A stretch of DNA of 64,000 nucleotides from Bacteroidota bacterium (GTDB lineage: Bacteria > Bacteroidota > Bacteroidia > Bacteroidales > Paludibacteraceae), in contig JAEWUM010000015.1 in assembly GCA_023459355.1 (NCBI GenBank), forward strand, positions 124,001 through 188,000, in the 5' to 3' direction. Each line of letters opens with the position of its first letter. Positions within the stretch are counted from its first letter, which is position 1. Positions 25,514-33,732 of this stretch are shown piece by piece. Both the position numbers and the translations under genes were made by a program. The notes below the pieces were generated by a model. It worked only from the letters and a program-made list of their open reading frames with translations. It was not told where the DNA came from and made no database searches.

Positions 25514-25557
25514 GGTTTATAATGTTAGTATTAATCTTAAAACTAACATTATGAACC
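25514..25557 (+). promoter_or_regulatory. Long hairpin enclosing the transaldolase start codon
   Basis: Bases 25514-25529 pair with 25542-25557 over 16 positions (15 Watson-Crick and one G.U), with a 12-base AT-rich loop. The right arm contains the ATG at 25551 and the following AAC codon, so in RNA the start codon would be locked inside the stem. No T-tract follows, so it is not a terminator. Confidence 0.75.
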
Positions 25558-26507
25558 TGCTTGAACAACTGAAATCCTACACGAAAGTTGTAGCTGACAC
25601 CGGCGATTTCGAATCAATGATCGCTTTCCAACCAGTAGATGCTACTACAAATCCTTCCCTTATTTATGCTGCCTCTCAAGACCCAAAGTACCAATCACTG
25701 ACTGATGACGCTATTCGGTATGCAAAAGGTTCCTCCGGAGATAAGAAGGTGCAGCTGGTCAAGGCGCTTGATAAACTTGCTGTGAATTTCGGATTGAAAA
25801 TCCTGGAGATTGTCCCGGGCAGGGTGTCTACCGAAGTTGATGCCCGTTTATCATTTGACAAAGAAGCAACCATAACCAAAGCCCGTGAATTAATATCATT
25901 GTATGAAAGCACCGGAATTTCTCGTGAACGGATCCTGATTAAGATTGCCTCCACCTGGGATGGCATTCAGGCCGCTGAAATCCTTGAAAAAGAAGGTATT
26001 CATTGTAATCTGACACTTTTGTTTTCTATGGCGCAGGCTGTTCAGTGTGCTTTATCCAACGTTACACTCATTTCTCCTTTTGTTGGTAGAATCCTCGACT
26101 GGCATAAAAAAGAACGTGGCGTAAGCGATATTCCCGCCACAGAAGATCCCGGGGTCTTATCAGTTACCGACATTTATAATTACTACAAAAAATTCGGATA
26201 TAAAACCATTGTCATGGGAGCCAGCTTCCGCAACACAGGTGAAATTATTGAACTGGCAGGCTGCGATGCACTCACCATTTCACCCAACTTGCTTAAATCA
26301 TTAGAAAACACGGACGGAATTTTAATTAAAAAACTCGATCCGCAAAAAGCACAGCAAATGAATATTATACCTATTCACATGGATGAAAAAACTTTTCGCT
26401 GGATGCTGAATGAAGATGCTATGGCAACAGATAAACTGGCTGAAGGAATTCGAAAGTTCACCGAAGATCTCATAAAACTGGAAAAACATATTTCATTGTT
26501 GCTGTAG
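25551..26507 (+). CDS. tal: Transaldolase
   Basis: A 318-residue TalB-type transaldolase of the non-oxidative pentose phosphate pathway, moving a three-carbon dihydroxyacetone unit between sugar phosphates. The Schiff-base lysine is in ILIKIASTWDG (Lys131, equivalent to Lys132 of the E. coli enzyme); DATTNPSL near the N-terminus and the SPFVGRILDWHK segment are family hallmarks. Length matches the long (TalA/B) form. Its start codon is held in a 16-bp hairpin, which suggests control of translation. Confidence 0.95.
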   Translation: MNLLEQLKSYTKVVADTGDFESMIAFQPVDATTNPSLIYAASQDPKYQSLTDDAIRYAKGSSGDKKVQLVKALDKLAVNFGLKILEIVPGRVSTEVDARLSFDKEATITKARELISLYESTGISRERILIKIASTWDGIQAAEILEKEGIHCNLTLLFSMAQAVQCALSNVTLISPFVGRILDWHKKERGVSDIPATEDPGVLSVTDIYNYYKKFGYKTIVMGASFRNTGEIIELAGCDALTISPNLLKSLENTDGILIKKLDPQKAQQMNIIPIHMDEKTFRWMLNEDAMATDKLAEGIRKFTEDLIKLEKHISLLL

Positions 26508-26578
26508 CAAAAATTTATTGCCATATCACCACCGCATCACCATTATCCTAATGTTTGTTAAATCTTGTTCTTTATTTA

Positions 26579-26592
26579 TATCGCATGCGATA
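26579..26592. promoter_or_regulatory. Palindromic operator candidate upstream of gpx
   Basis: TATCGCATGCGATA is a perfect 14-bp palindrome immediately upstream of the -7 region. A second copy with 11 of 14 matches lies at 26609-26622, centre-to-centre 30 bp. OhrR, encoded just downstream, is the obvious candidate binder. Confidence 0.55.
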
Positions 26593-26600
26593 TATTTACA

Positions 26601-26608
26601 TATATTTG
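26601..26608 (+). promoter_or_regulatory. -7 promoter box of the peroxidase gene
   Basis: TATATTTG, exact TAnnTTTG, lying between the two operator-like palindromes and 37 bp before ATG 26646. Confidence 0.6.
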
Positions 26609-26622
26609 TATCGCAAACGACA
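26609..26622. promoter_or_regulatory. Second operator-like copy at the gpx promoter
   Basis: TATCGCAAACGACA shares 11 of 14 bases with the perfect palindrome at 26579-26592 and covers the predicted transcription start. Confidence 0.45.
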
Positions 26623-26645
26623 TAAATAAAAAAAGCGACTATATT

Positions 26646-27131
26646 ATGACACAAAATTTTTATGATTTCAAGGCGGTTTCCTTACAAGGTAAAGAAATAA
26701 GCATGGAGAGTTACAAAGGAAAAGTAATTCTGGTGGTGAACACAGCCAGTAAATGTGGTCTTACTCCTCAGTTTGAAGGACTGGAAAAGCTTTACAAGCA
26801 GTATAAGGACAAGGGACTTGTAATTTTGGGATTTCCCTGTAACCAGTTTGCCAATCAGGAGCCGGGCAGCGAAAAAGACATTGCAGAAGGATGTTTGATA
26901 AATTATGGCGTTACTTTCCCCATGTTCTCAAAAGTGGATGTAAATGGAAACAATGCGCACCCAATTTATAAGTACCTGAAGTCGCAACTAAAAGGCGGAC
27001 TCTTGGGAAGTAATATCAAATGGAATTTCGCCAAGTTCCTGATTGACAAAAACGGCAAACCCTACAAACGTTATTCACCCACGACAGCACCGGAGAAGTT
27101 AAGCAATGACATCGAAAAACTACTGGCTTAA
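26646..27131 (+). CDS. Glutathione peroxidase-family thiol peroxidase
   Basis: A 161-residue thioredoxin-fold peroxidase. NTASKCGLTPQF carries the peroxidatic cysteine (Cys37), followed by the FPCNQFANQEPG motif with a second Cys and the Gln of the active site, and WNFAKFLID with the conserved Trp and Asn. Members with Cys instead of selenocysteine usually take electrons from thioredoxin and reduce organic hydroperoxides. Cytoplasmic; no signal peptide. The upstream in-frame extension contains the promoter, so ATG 26646 is the start. It precedes the ohrR gene and is probably its target. Confidence 0.9.
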   Translation: MTQNFYDFKAVSLQGKEISMESYKGKVILVVNTASKCGLTPQFEGLEKLYKQYKDKGLVILGFPCNQFANQEPGSEKDIAEGCLINYGVTFPMFSKVDVNGNNAHPIYKYLKSQLKGGLLGSNIKWNFAKFLIDKNGKPYKRYSPTTAPEKLSNDIEKLLA

Positions 27132-27143
27132 AAAATCCTTAAT

Positions 27144-27180
27144 ATCGGGACTGAAATTCACTTTTTAGTCCCGATTTTGT
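27144..27180 (+). terminator. Intrinsic terminator of gpx
   Basis: ATCGGGACT (27144-27152) pairs perfectly with AGTCCCGAT (27167-27175) and is followed by a T-rich run. The -7 box of ohrR begins within the tail. Confidence 0.8.
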
Positions 27181-27188
27181 TATTTTTG
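27181..27188 (+). promoter_or_regulatory. -7 promoter box of ohrR
   Basis: TATTTTTG, exact TAnnTTTG, directly after the gpx terminator and 14 bp before the ohrR start. Confidence 0.55.
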
Positions 27189-27202
27189 TAAAAATTCATG
27201 TT

Positions 27203-27655
27203 ATGGCATACGAACAACTAAAACTTGAAAATCAGCTTTGTTTCCCGTTTTATGCGGCTTCCCGGCTCATCATACGAGCATACCAGGAGGATTTGGATGC
27301 GCTTGGCATTACTTATCCACAATATCTGGTAATGATGGTTTTATGGGAGGATCAGGAAATAACGGTAAACCAAATAGCTGAAAAGCTGATTCTCAATACC
27401 AATACGATTACACCACTCCTGAAAAGGATGGAAACGATGGGATTAATTACCCGTACTCCTTCAAAAACAGATCAACGCAAAGTAATGATTGGACTGACAG
27501 AAGAAGGGAAGAATATGAGAGAGAAAGCTGCAGAAATACCTTCCCGGTTGTTACAACGGTTAAAAATCGACCCAACAGAAGAAAGTTTGCAGGATTTCCA
27601 CAATATGAAGAATCAATTAAATGCTTTGATAAATCTATTGAAGCAGAATACCTGA
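27203..27655 (+). CDS. ohrR: OhrR-type MarR-family organic peroxide sensor
   Basis: A 150-residue winged-helix regulator. The opening LKLENQLCFPFYAASRL carries the reactive Cys (Cys13) in the same place as the peroxide-sensing Cys of Bacillus OhrR; ITYPQYLVMMVLWE and the recognition helix TITPLLKRMETMGLI also match it closely. It has only this one Cys, so it is probably a one-Cys sensor that is inactivated by mixed disulfide formation. It follows gpx after a terminator and has its own promoter, and it may also be co-transcribed with the GH15 gene 13 bp downstream. Confidence 0.9.
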   Translation: MAYEQLKLENQLCFPFYAASRLIIRAYQEDLDALGITYPQYLVMMVLWEDQEITVNQIAEKLILNTNTITPLLKRMETMGLITRTPSKTDQRKVMIGLTEEGKNMREKAAEIPSRLLQRLKIDPTEESLQDFHNMKNQLNALINLLKQNT

Positions 27656-27668
27656 AAAAAGTTAGTTT

Positions 27669-29465
27669 ATGGCAGATTTAAATTATGGTGTGATAGGTAA
27701 TTGCAGAACAGCTGCGTTGATTTCAAAAGAAGGAAGTATTGACTGGTGCTGTTTTCCCGACTTTGATTCCCCTTCTGTGTTTGCCAAATTGTTGGATCAA
27801 AAAAAGGGTGGACATTTTGGTTTTATAGTTGATGAAACATACGGAATTTCACAACGCTATATGCCTCACACCAATATCCTTATTACTTCGTTTGAATCTC
27901 CGGATGCGGCTTTTGAAGTATATGATTTCATGCCCCGCTACAAAACCGGGGATATAAAAGGATATTATCTTCCTGCGGAGATTTACCGGTTAATTCGTCA
28001 CAGAAAAGGCAAGCCTTGTTTTTATATTGATTTTAAACCCGCCGCCAACTATGCAAGAGACCTGACTACTTTTGAGTTTAAAAAGAAATACCTGAAAGTA
28101 TGTTCAGTTGAAAATGAGAAGGATAGTTTTTATTTGTATTCAGGTTTTGACAAAGATCAAATATTGGGTAGGAAAGAAGTTGAAATTACGCAAAATGAAT
28201 TTTTTCTGCTTTCTTACAATCAAAAGTTGATTAAAATTGATTACGATAGGGTTGATCTGGAATACCAACGAACGAAACTGTATTGGCGCGACTGGGCGAA
28301 TCGCTCAAGAAAATTCAACAACTATCATAGTCTGATCGAACGTAGTATGTTGGTTTTGAAGTTGATGTCGTACCACAGGAGTGGGGCGGTATTAGCTGCT
28401 CTCACGACCAGCATCCCCGAGGCTATCGGAGAAACCCGCAACTGGGATTATCGTTTTTGCTGGCTCCGTGATGCGTCTATGTCGATTGATACGTTGTTGC
28501 AGGTTGGTCATGAGGGTGCAGCCAATCGTTTTATTACTTTCATTAAAAATATACTTCGCAAGAAATCTGATTCATTCCAGATTATGTACGGTATCAGGGG
28601 GGAAAGAACCCTGACCGAAGAAACCCTTCCCCATTTAGCAGGCTACCAAAACACGCAACCCGTTAGAATAGGCAATGATGCCTATCATCAAAAGCAAAAT
28701 GATACTTATGGATACGTGATGGATGTGATTTACAAGTACTATCAGTATTTCCCGGGCACTCTGGATGATATTGAAGACATGTACGAAATCGTTAAGAATA
28801 TCGTCCGCACTGTAATCGAAGACTGGCGTAAACCAGACAAAGGTATCTGGGAAATCCGTGGAAAAGAAAAGCATTTTGTCTTTTCGAAAGTAATGTGTTG
28901 GGTGGCGCTTGACAGGGCTGTGAATATTGCCCGTCTGTTGCATGATTACGATAATGCGGAAATATGGGAAGCAGAAGCAGAAAAAATAAGGGAAGATGTC
29001 CTGAAAAACGGATGGAATGCCGAAGTGCAAAGTTTCACACAAACCTACTGCAATACCGATCTCGACTCCTCTTTATTGCTGATGGAGTTTTATGGCTTCA
29101 TCGATGGAACAGATGAAAAGTTTATCTGTACCGTAGAAGCTATTCAACAAAACTTAGAATATAATGGTCTGTATTTCAGATACAAAAATCAGGATGATTT
29201 TGGAGTGCCGACCTCAGCTTTTACAATTTGCACCTTTTGGATGGTTAGGGCACTCTATGCAATTGGTAAAAAAGAAGATGCGGAAAAGCTTTTTGAGGAA
29301 TTGTTGCAGTATTCCAATCACCTTGGATTATTCAGTGAAGATCTGAATTTTGAGACTAAAGAACAACTCGGGAATTTTCCACAGGCATATTCGCATCTGG
29401 CATTAATCAATTCAGCATTGTTATTCACAGAAGAAGTTCAGACTTCCCGTTTTATTCGTCCTTAA
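27669..29465 (+). CDS. Glycoside hydrolase family 15 protein (glucoamylase/trehalase-like)
   Basis: A 598-residue protein with an N-terminal beta-sandwich and a C-terminal (alpha/alpha)6 barrel. It opens with YGVIGNCRTAALISKEGSIDWCCFPDF, typical of bacterial GH15 proteins, and has NWDYRFCWLRDAS near residue 258 and SEDLNFETKEQLGNFPQAYSH near 556, where the catalytic Glu lies. No signal peptide, so it is cytoplasmic. Members hydrolyse maltooligosaccharides or trehalose; the convergent trehalose synthase next door favours a trehalose link. It follows ohrR by 13 bp. Its last four bases overlap the end of otsBA. Confidence 0.86.
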   Translation: MADLNYGVIGNCRTAALISKEGSIDWCCFPDFDSPSVFAKLLDQKKGGHFGFIVDETYGISQRYMPHTNILITSFESPDAAFEVYDFMPRYKTGDIKGYYLPAEIYRLIRHRKGKPCFYIDFKPAANYARDLTTFEFKKKYLKVCSVENEKDSFYLYSGFDKDQILGRKEVEITQNEFFLLSYNQKLIKIDYDRVDLEYQRTKLYWRDWANRSRKFNNYHSLIERSMLVLKLMSYHRSGAVLAALTTSIPEAIGETRNWDYRFCWLRDASMSIDTLLQVGHEGAANRFITFIKNILRKKSDSFQIMYGIRGERTLTEETLPHLAGYQNTQPVRIGNDAYHQKQNDTYGYVMDVIYKYYQYFPGTLDDIEDMYEIVKNIVRTVIEDWRKPDKGIWEIRGKEKHFVFSKVMCWVALDRAVNIARLLHDYDNAEIWEAEAEKIREDVLKNGWNAEVQSFTQTYCNTDLDSSLLLMEFYGFIDGTDEKFICTVEAIQQNLEYNGLYFRYKNQDDFGVPTSAFTICTFWMVRALYAIGKKEDAEKLFEELLQYSNHLGLFSEDLNFETKEQLGNFPQAYSHLALINSALLFTEEVQTSRFIRP

Positions 29466-31639
29466 TCCGGCATAATCAGCTTACGAAGAAATGGCAGTGT
29501 TTTGGATTGTGAACGTAAATTATAACGGGCCACCTGCGACATCTTACCAATTTTGATTGTATATGCTGTTTCTGGCAGAGCCTTGAACATATCTTCATCG
29601 GTTGTATCATCACCTATAGCCATGATAAAGTCGTAATTATCCATCTTCATCAACCGTTTGGCTTCAGATCCTTTGGTGTGAGCAGGTGACTTGATTTCTA
29701 CAATTTTATTTCCCCGCATGATTTGCAGTCCGAGACGGGTACAAGGTTCAATCAGCGCGTTGATAAGTTGCTGTTCACGTAAGGAAGCCAACCAGGCATC
29801 TACATTACGATAATGCCACACCAGGGTTGTTTCTTTTTCTTCAATCATCGATTTGGGTGTCTTTTCCACAAATAATTGCAGGATATCGGTAATCTCATTA
29901 TTCCAGGGTTTGGAGTCGGGAAGATTATGTTGCCATCCGCTTGCGTTTTTGTAGTAGGCTCCATGCTCGGCAGCCATTGAAATGCTCATTTCTCCAAACC
30001 ATTTCTCAAGGGTGAGGTGGTCGCGTCCACTGCTGATAACTACATTGTTCCGGGTGTCGGCAACCAAATCCTTCAGTACATTCAGTATTGCAGCATCAGG
30101 GGAAGCGTCTTCCGGTTTTTTTCTGAAAGGAGATAAGGTCCCATCGTAATCAAGAATAATCAAACGTCTTTCCGAAGATTGATAAGCGGATTTAATATTG
30201 GATATAATTGCTTCATCAACTTGTTCGCTGTTTACATTGTCGAAATTCTGACGAATATTTAACAGTTGATTGATGAAGTTATTGGCCCAGTAATTCACGG
30301 TATATTTTGCGGTTTTACGTTGCATATGCTGTAACCTCATCATCTGAATTTCTTCAGGCATCTCAAGTGCTTCACGGATGCTGTCCGCAATCATATCTGT
30401 ATCATTCGGATTGATAATCAGAGCGTCACTTAATTCAATTGCTGCGCCAGCCATTTCACTTAAAATAAGTACCCCCGGTTTATCTCTTTTTGCTGCGACA
30501 TACTCTTTCGCAACTAAGTTCATACCATCACGAAGCGGGGTAATTAAAGCTACATCCGCTATGTGATACATGGCGATCAGTTCATTGAAATCAAAACCAT
30601 GATAAAAATAATACAGGGGTGTCCAGTTGATGCTTGAGTATTTCCCGTTGATAGCACCAATTGCTTCATCAATTTTTGTTTTCAAATCATAGTAACTATC
30701 CACTGTATCTCTTGAAGGAACAACAATCATGACCAGAGATGTCTTTTCATGAAACTCAGGATATTTTTCCAAAAAACGTTCAAACCCTTTAATTCTGGAT
30801 AGAATTCCTTTGCTATAGTCAAGCCGGTCAACAGATAGAACCAACTTTTTATCTCCAAAAATATTTTTTAATTCACGGGCTTTATCTTTTATTTCTGGTA
30901 ATAACGGTGCTTCATGATACAAACTGTAATTAATCCCCATAGGGAAAACATCAGCGTAAGCAATTCTATTTTCCAACGAGACCTGATCCAAATCGAAACG
31001 CAGATCTAATATTCGTTCACAGGCGCTGACAAAGTGGCGCATGTAGTCGTGTGTATGAAACCCTATTAAATCGGCTCCAAGTAATCCGGAAACTAATGCT
31101 GCGCGCTGCGGCAACACCCTTATCAATTCATAAGTTGGAAAAGGAATGTGATGAAAATAGCCGATATTCATATCAACTCCCGACTCTCTTAACATTTGGG
31201 GAAGTAACATCAATTGATAATCCTGTACCCAGACGATATCGCCGGGCTGAATAAAATCCAGCGCAACATCACAGAAAATCTGATTTACTTCTTTATAACC
31301 GTCCCAATATGCCGTGTTATAATCGATAAAAGAATAGAAATAATGGCAGAGAGGCCACAAAGTGCTATTGCTAAATCCTTCGTAATGGCTTTGTATCTGT
31401 TCCTGATTCAGAAAGACCGGATGAAATTTCAACGCTTCAAGGTGACTTCTGATTATCAACTCTTCATCCTGAGATTCAGCAATCGTTCCAGGCCAGCCGA
31501 CCCAGTGCTTTTCTATGTCTGTTTCTAATGAATCTAATCCTGTCGTTAAACCACCTTCGCTTCGTACAAATTCAAGCTCATTACGGTCGTTTCGGTTGAC
31601 TTTCAACGGGAGGCGGTTGGCTATTATTATTAATTTCAT
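29462..31639 (-). CDS. Bifunctional trehalose-6-phosphate synthase/phosphatase
   Basis: A 725-residue fusion. Residues 1-470 are a GT20 glycosyltransferase (OtsA) starting IIIANRLPLKV, with the WVGWPG and FHTHDYMRHF segments that bind the substrates. From about 492 the HAD phosphatase (OtsB) begins with LIILDYDGTLSP, the nucleophile Asp and acid/base Asp in DYDGT, and later GDDTTDEDMF. Together they make trehalose from UDP-glucose and glucose-6-phosphate, for osmotic or desiccation stress. A strong promoter (TTTG-N20-TATATTTG) lies 49 bp upstream. Confidence 0.93.
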   Translation of the reverse strand: MKLIIIANRLPLKVNRNDRNELEFVRSEGGLTTGLDSLETDIEKHWVGWPGTIAESQDEELIIRSHLEALKFHPVFLNQEQIQSHYEGFSNSTLWPLCHYFYSFIDYNTAYWDGYKEVNQIFCDVALDFIQPGDIVWVQDYQLMLLPQMLRESGVDMNIGYFHHIPFPTYELIRVLPQRAALVSGLLGADLIGFHTHDYMRHFVSACERILDLRFDLDQVSLENRIAYADVFPMGINYSLYHEAPLLPEIKDKARELKNIFGDKKLVLSVDRLDYSKGILSRIKGFERFLEKYPEFHEKTSLVMIVVPSRDTVDSYYDLKTKIDEAIGAINGKYSSINWTPLYYFYHGFDFNELIAMYHIADVALITPLRDGMNLVAKEYVAAKRDKPGVLILSEMAGAAIELSDALIINPNDTDMIADSIREALEMPEEIQMMRLQHMQRKTAKYTVNYWANNFINQLLNIRQNFDNVNSEQVDEAIISNIKSAYQSSERRLIILDYDGTLSPFRKKPEDASPDAAILNVLKDLVADTRNNVVISSGRDHLTLEKWFGEMSISMAAEHGAYYKNASGWQHNLPDSKPWNNEITDILQLFVEKTPKSMIEEKETTLVWHYRNVDAWLASLREQQLINALIEPCTRLGLQIMRGNKIVEIKSPAHTKGSEAKRLMKMDNYDFIMAIGDDTTDEDMFKALPETAYTIKIGKMSQVARYNLRSQSKTLPFLRKLIMPD

Positions 31640-31687
31640 GGGGTAAAAATTTTCATCAGGTTTATATTAATCATCATTGAAGTATTG

Positions 31688-31719
31688 CAAATATAGTTAA
31701 AATTGACCTTAAAAGCAAA
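31688..31719 (-). promoter_or_regulatory. Consensus promoter of the trehalose synthase gene
   Basis: On the minus strand: TTTG at 31716-31719, exactly 20 bases, then TATATTTG at 31688-31695. Among the best promoter matches in the window. Confidence 0.7.
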
Positions 31720-31749
31720 TAATAATTGCAAAACACCGGTAAGAATGCA

Positions 31750-31757
31750 TAAATTTG
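31750..31757 (+). promoter_or_regulatory. -7 promoter box of the TlpA-like gene
   Basis: TAAATTTG, exact TAnnTTTG, with TTGC 20 bp upstream and only 13 bp before the ATG at 31771. Very short leader if that ATG is used; one of the next in-frame ATGs could be the true start. Confidence 0.5.
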
Positions 31758-31770
31758 CAGGCAAAATTCA

Positions 31771-32331
31771 ATGATAATGATGATTAAGAATCACAAAAAA
31801 TTCTGTTTAAATAAAAGGATAACAATATTCGGAATGATATTGTTGGTTTTGGCTGGACTAAGTGCCCAAAATGTTGATGAGCGTGGTTATATTGTGAAAA
31901 TTGGTGACACCGCTCCGGAATTCAGTATGAAGTTGACCGATGGGAACATTGTTAAACTAAGTGACTTACGGGGAAAAGTGGTTATGTTGCAATTTACTGC
32001 CAGTTGGTGTGGGGTTTGTCGCCGCGAAATGCCTCATATAGAAAAAGATATCTGGCTGAAGCACAAAGACAATTTAAATTTTGCTTTGCTTGCTATTGAC
32101 CGGGACGAACCATTAGAGACGGTGATTGAATTTGCCAAAAGTACCGGCATCACGTATCCAATCGGGTTGGATCCCAATGCTGATATTTTTGCTTTGTATG
32201 CCGATAGAAAAGCCGGTATCACCCGCAATGTCATCATCGATAAAACAGGAAAAATTGTGATGCTTACCAGGCTGTTTAATGAGGAGGAGTTTGGGAAGAT
32301 GAAGAATTTGATTGATGAAATGTTGAAATAA
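31771..32331 (+). CDS. Exported TlpA/ResA-type thiol-disulfide oxidoreductase
   Basis: A 186-residue protein with a positively charged start and a hydrophobic helix (about residues 17-31, ending LSAQ) that acts as a signal peptide or membrane anchor. The thioredoxin-fold domain carries SWCGVC (about residues 80-83) and a conserved TYPIGLDPNADIF strand, typical of the TlpA/AhpC-TSA family. It should reduce periplasmic disulfides, for instance in cytochrome c maturation, but no partner lies nearby. In-frame ATGs at residues 3 and 4 are alternative starts. Confidence 0.86.
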   Translation: MIMMIKNHKKFCLNKRITIFGMILLVLAGLSAQNVDERGYIVKIGDTAPEFSMKLTDGNIVKLSDLRGKVVMLQFTASWCGVCRREMPHIEKDIWLKHKDNLNFALLAIDRDEPLETVIEFAKSTGITYPIGLDPNADIFALYADRKAGITRNVIIDKTGKIVMLTRLFNEEEFGKMKNLIDEMLK

Positions 32332-32338
32332 AATAAAA

Positions 32339-32366
32339 CAGGTCGGTTCTTCTCAAAACCGACCTG
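32339..32366 (-). terminator. Terminator of the DoxX gene
   Basis: CAGGTCGGTT and AACCGACCTG form a perfect 10-bp stem with an eight-base loop. A T-rich run follows on the minus strand only, so it mainly serves doxX; it may also help end the TlpA-like transcript. Confidence 0.7.
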
Positions 32367-32390
32367 CAGACATATATCATTTAAACTAAA

Positions 32391-32858
32391 TTACTTCAGA
32401 TATTTTGAAATCAGATTGTCAACGGAGAATTTTCCGCTACCACCAAGCATACCTGCTAATGCAAGTCCGAGAACCAGGATGAAGTATTCCATTCCTTCGC
32501 CTGCCTGATTGCCGAACCAGTTCATGAAGAATCCGTGTTCCACGTGACCGCCAATGAACATAGCACCACCAAGTGTCAGGAAGATTGAAAAGGCCATGAA
32601 ACGGGTTCCTGCGCCGAGAATCATGCCGATAGCTCCGACAAATTCAGCTAAAATAACCAGTACTCCCAGCAATAAAGGCATTCCCATGCTTTGGAAAGCG
32701 CCGAGTGTCGCTTCAAATCCATAACCACCATACATTCCTAATGCTTTTTGCATGCCATGTGGTAAAATCACGATACCTAAGGATAAGCGTGCTACTAATA
32801 AGGCCCATGATTGGGTGTCAGTTGCGAAAAATTTCTTAATCAGTGTATTCATAATCAT
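32391..32858 (-). CDS. DoxX family membrane protein
   Basis: A 155-residue protein with four hydrophobic helices. The start (ALLVARLSLGIVILPHGMQKALG) and the following GFEATLGAFQSMGMP are the DoxX-family pattern. Members are small inner-membrane proteins linked to redox or quinone reactions and to oxidative stress; the specific role is unknown. It lies 50 bp after the pirin gene, probably in the same transcript, an often-seen pairing. Start may be ATG 32858 or the in-frame ATG 32852. Confidence 0.85.
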   Translation of the reverse strand: MIMNTLIKKFFATDTQSWALLVARLSLGIVILPHGMQKALGMYGGYGFEATLGAFQSMGMPLLLGVLVILAEFVGAIGMILGAGTRFMAFSIFLTLGGAMFIGGHVEHGFFMNWFGNQAGEGMEYFILVLGLALAGMLGGSGKFSVDNLISKYLK

Positions 32859-32908
32859 TCATTTTTAATTGTAAAACCTATATTTATTGTTTTTGTATTG
32901 TTATATGT

Positions 32909-33622
32909 TTACCAATGCATCGGGACTTCCATAACAAGTACCCGTGCTTCAGAATTAGCTTTTATTTTAACCGATGTGGTTTCGGTGAGGGCAATGGCAT
33001 CTCTTCCCGATAATAAATTTCCTGCGACTTCAAGGTTTCCTTCTATCAGTTGAACAAAAACACCGGAATCTTCTTTGTGTAACTGGTATTCAAGCTCTTT
33101 TCCTGAAGATAAGTCAGCCAGGTTAAACCAGGCGTTCTGATGAATCCAGACACCCTGATCATCGGCATTCGGAGAAAGAATTTGATAAAATTCATCCTTT
33201 TTAGCCAAATCACTGATTGTTATCTGATCGTATCGTGGTGTCACGTTTTTCTTGTTAGGAATAATCCAGATTTGAAACAAAGTAAGCGGATCTACTTTGC
33301 TGTCGTTGAATTCGCTGTGGAAAATACCACTACCGGCACTCATGACCTGCAGTTCGCCCGGTTTGATGACGCCTTTATTACCCATGCTGTCTTGATGCAA
33401 TACTGCACCGGTAAATGGGATGGTGATAATTTCCATGTTGTCGTGCGGGTGACGACCGAAACCTTCGCCGGCAGCAATCCAGTCATCGTTGAGAACTCTC
33501 AATGCCCCGAAGTGTATCCTTTCGGGATTGTAATAGTTGGCAAAACTAAAAGTGTGGTTAGTTTTGAGCCAACCGTGATCGGCATGCCCCCTTGAATCTG
33601 CCGGATATAGTTTTGTTTTCAT
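32909..33622 (-). CDS. Pirin family protein
   Basis: A 237-residue double-cupin protein. The N-terminal cupin has GFGRHPHDNMEIITIPF with the metal-binding histidines and a Glu, and HSEFNDSKVDPLTLFQIWI completes the pirin signature. Bacterial pirins include iron-dependent quercetin 2,3-dioxygenases and redox-sensing regulators; which applies here is not clear. Cytoplasmic. A TATCTTTG promoter box at 33673-33680 lies 50 bp upstream; the AraC gene lies further upstream on the same strand. Confidence 0.9.
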   Translation of the reverse strand: MKTKLYPADSRGHADHGWLKTNHTFSFANYYNPERIHFGALRVLNDDWIAAGEGFGRHPHDNMEIITIPFTGAVLHQDSMGNKGVIKPGELQVMSAGSGIFHSEFNDSKVDPLTLFQIWIIPNKKNVTPRYDQITISDLAKKDEFYQILSPNADDQGVWIHQNAWFNLADLSSGKELEYQLHKEDSGVFVQLIEGNLEVAGNLLSGRDAIALTETTSVKIKANSEARVLVMEVPMHW

Positions 33623-33672
33623 ATAATTTTTTGTTATGTTATTACTTATTCTTTACACATTATTTGATGATG

Positions 33673-33680
33673 CAAAGATA
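33673..33680 (-). promoter_or_regulatory. -7 promoter box of the pirin-doxX unit
   Basis: TATCTTTG on the minus strand, exact TAnnTTTG, in the gap between the AraC gene and the pirin gene. Confidence 0.55.
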
Positions 33681-33732
33681 CAGCCACTTATACAAGCAAA
33701 AATTAACAAAAACAGGAGAAAAATTGCAAAAA

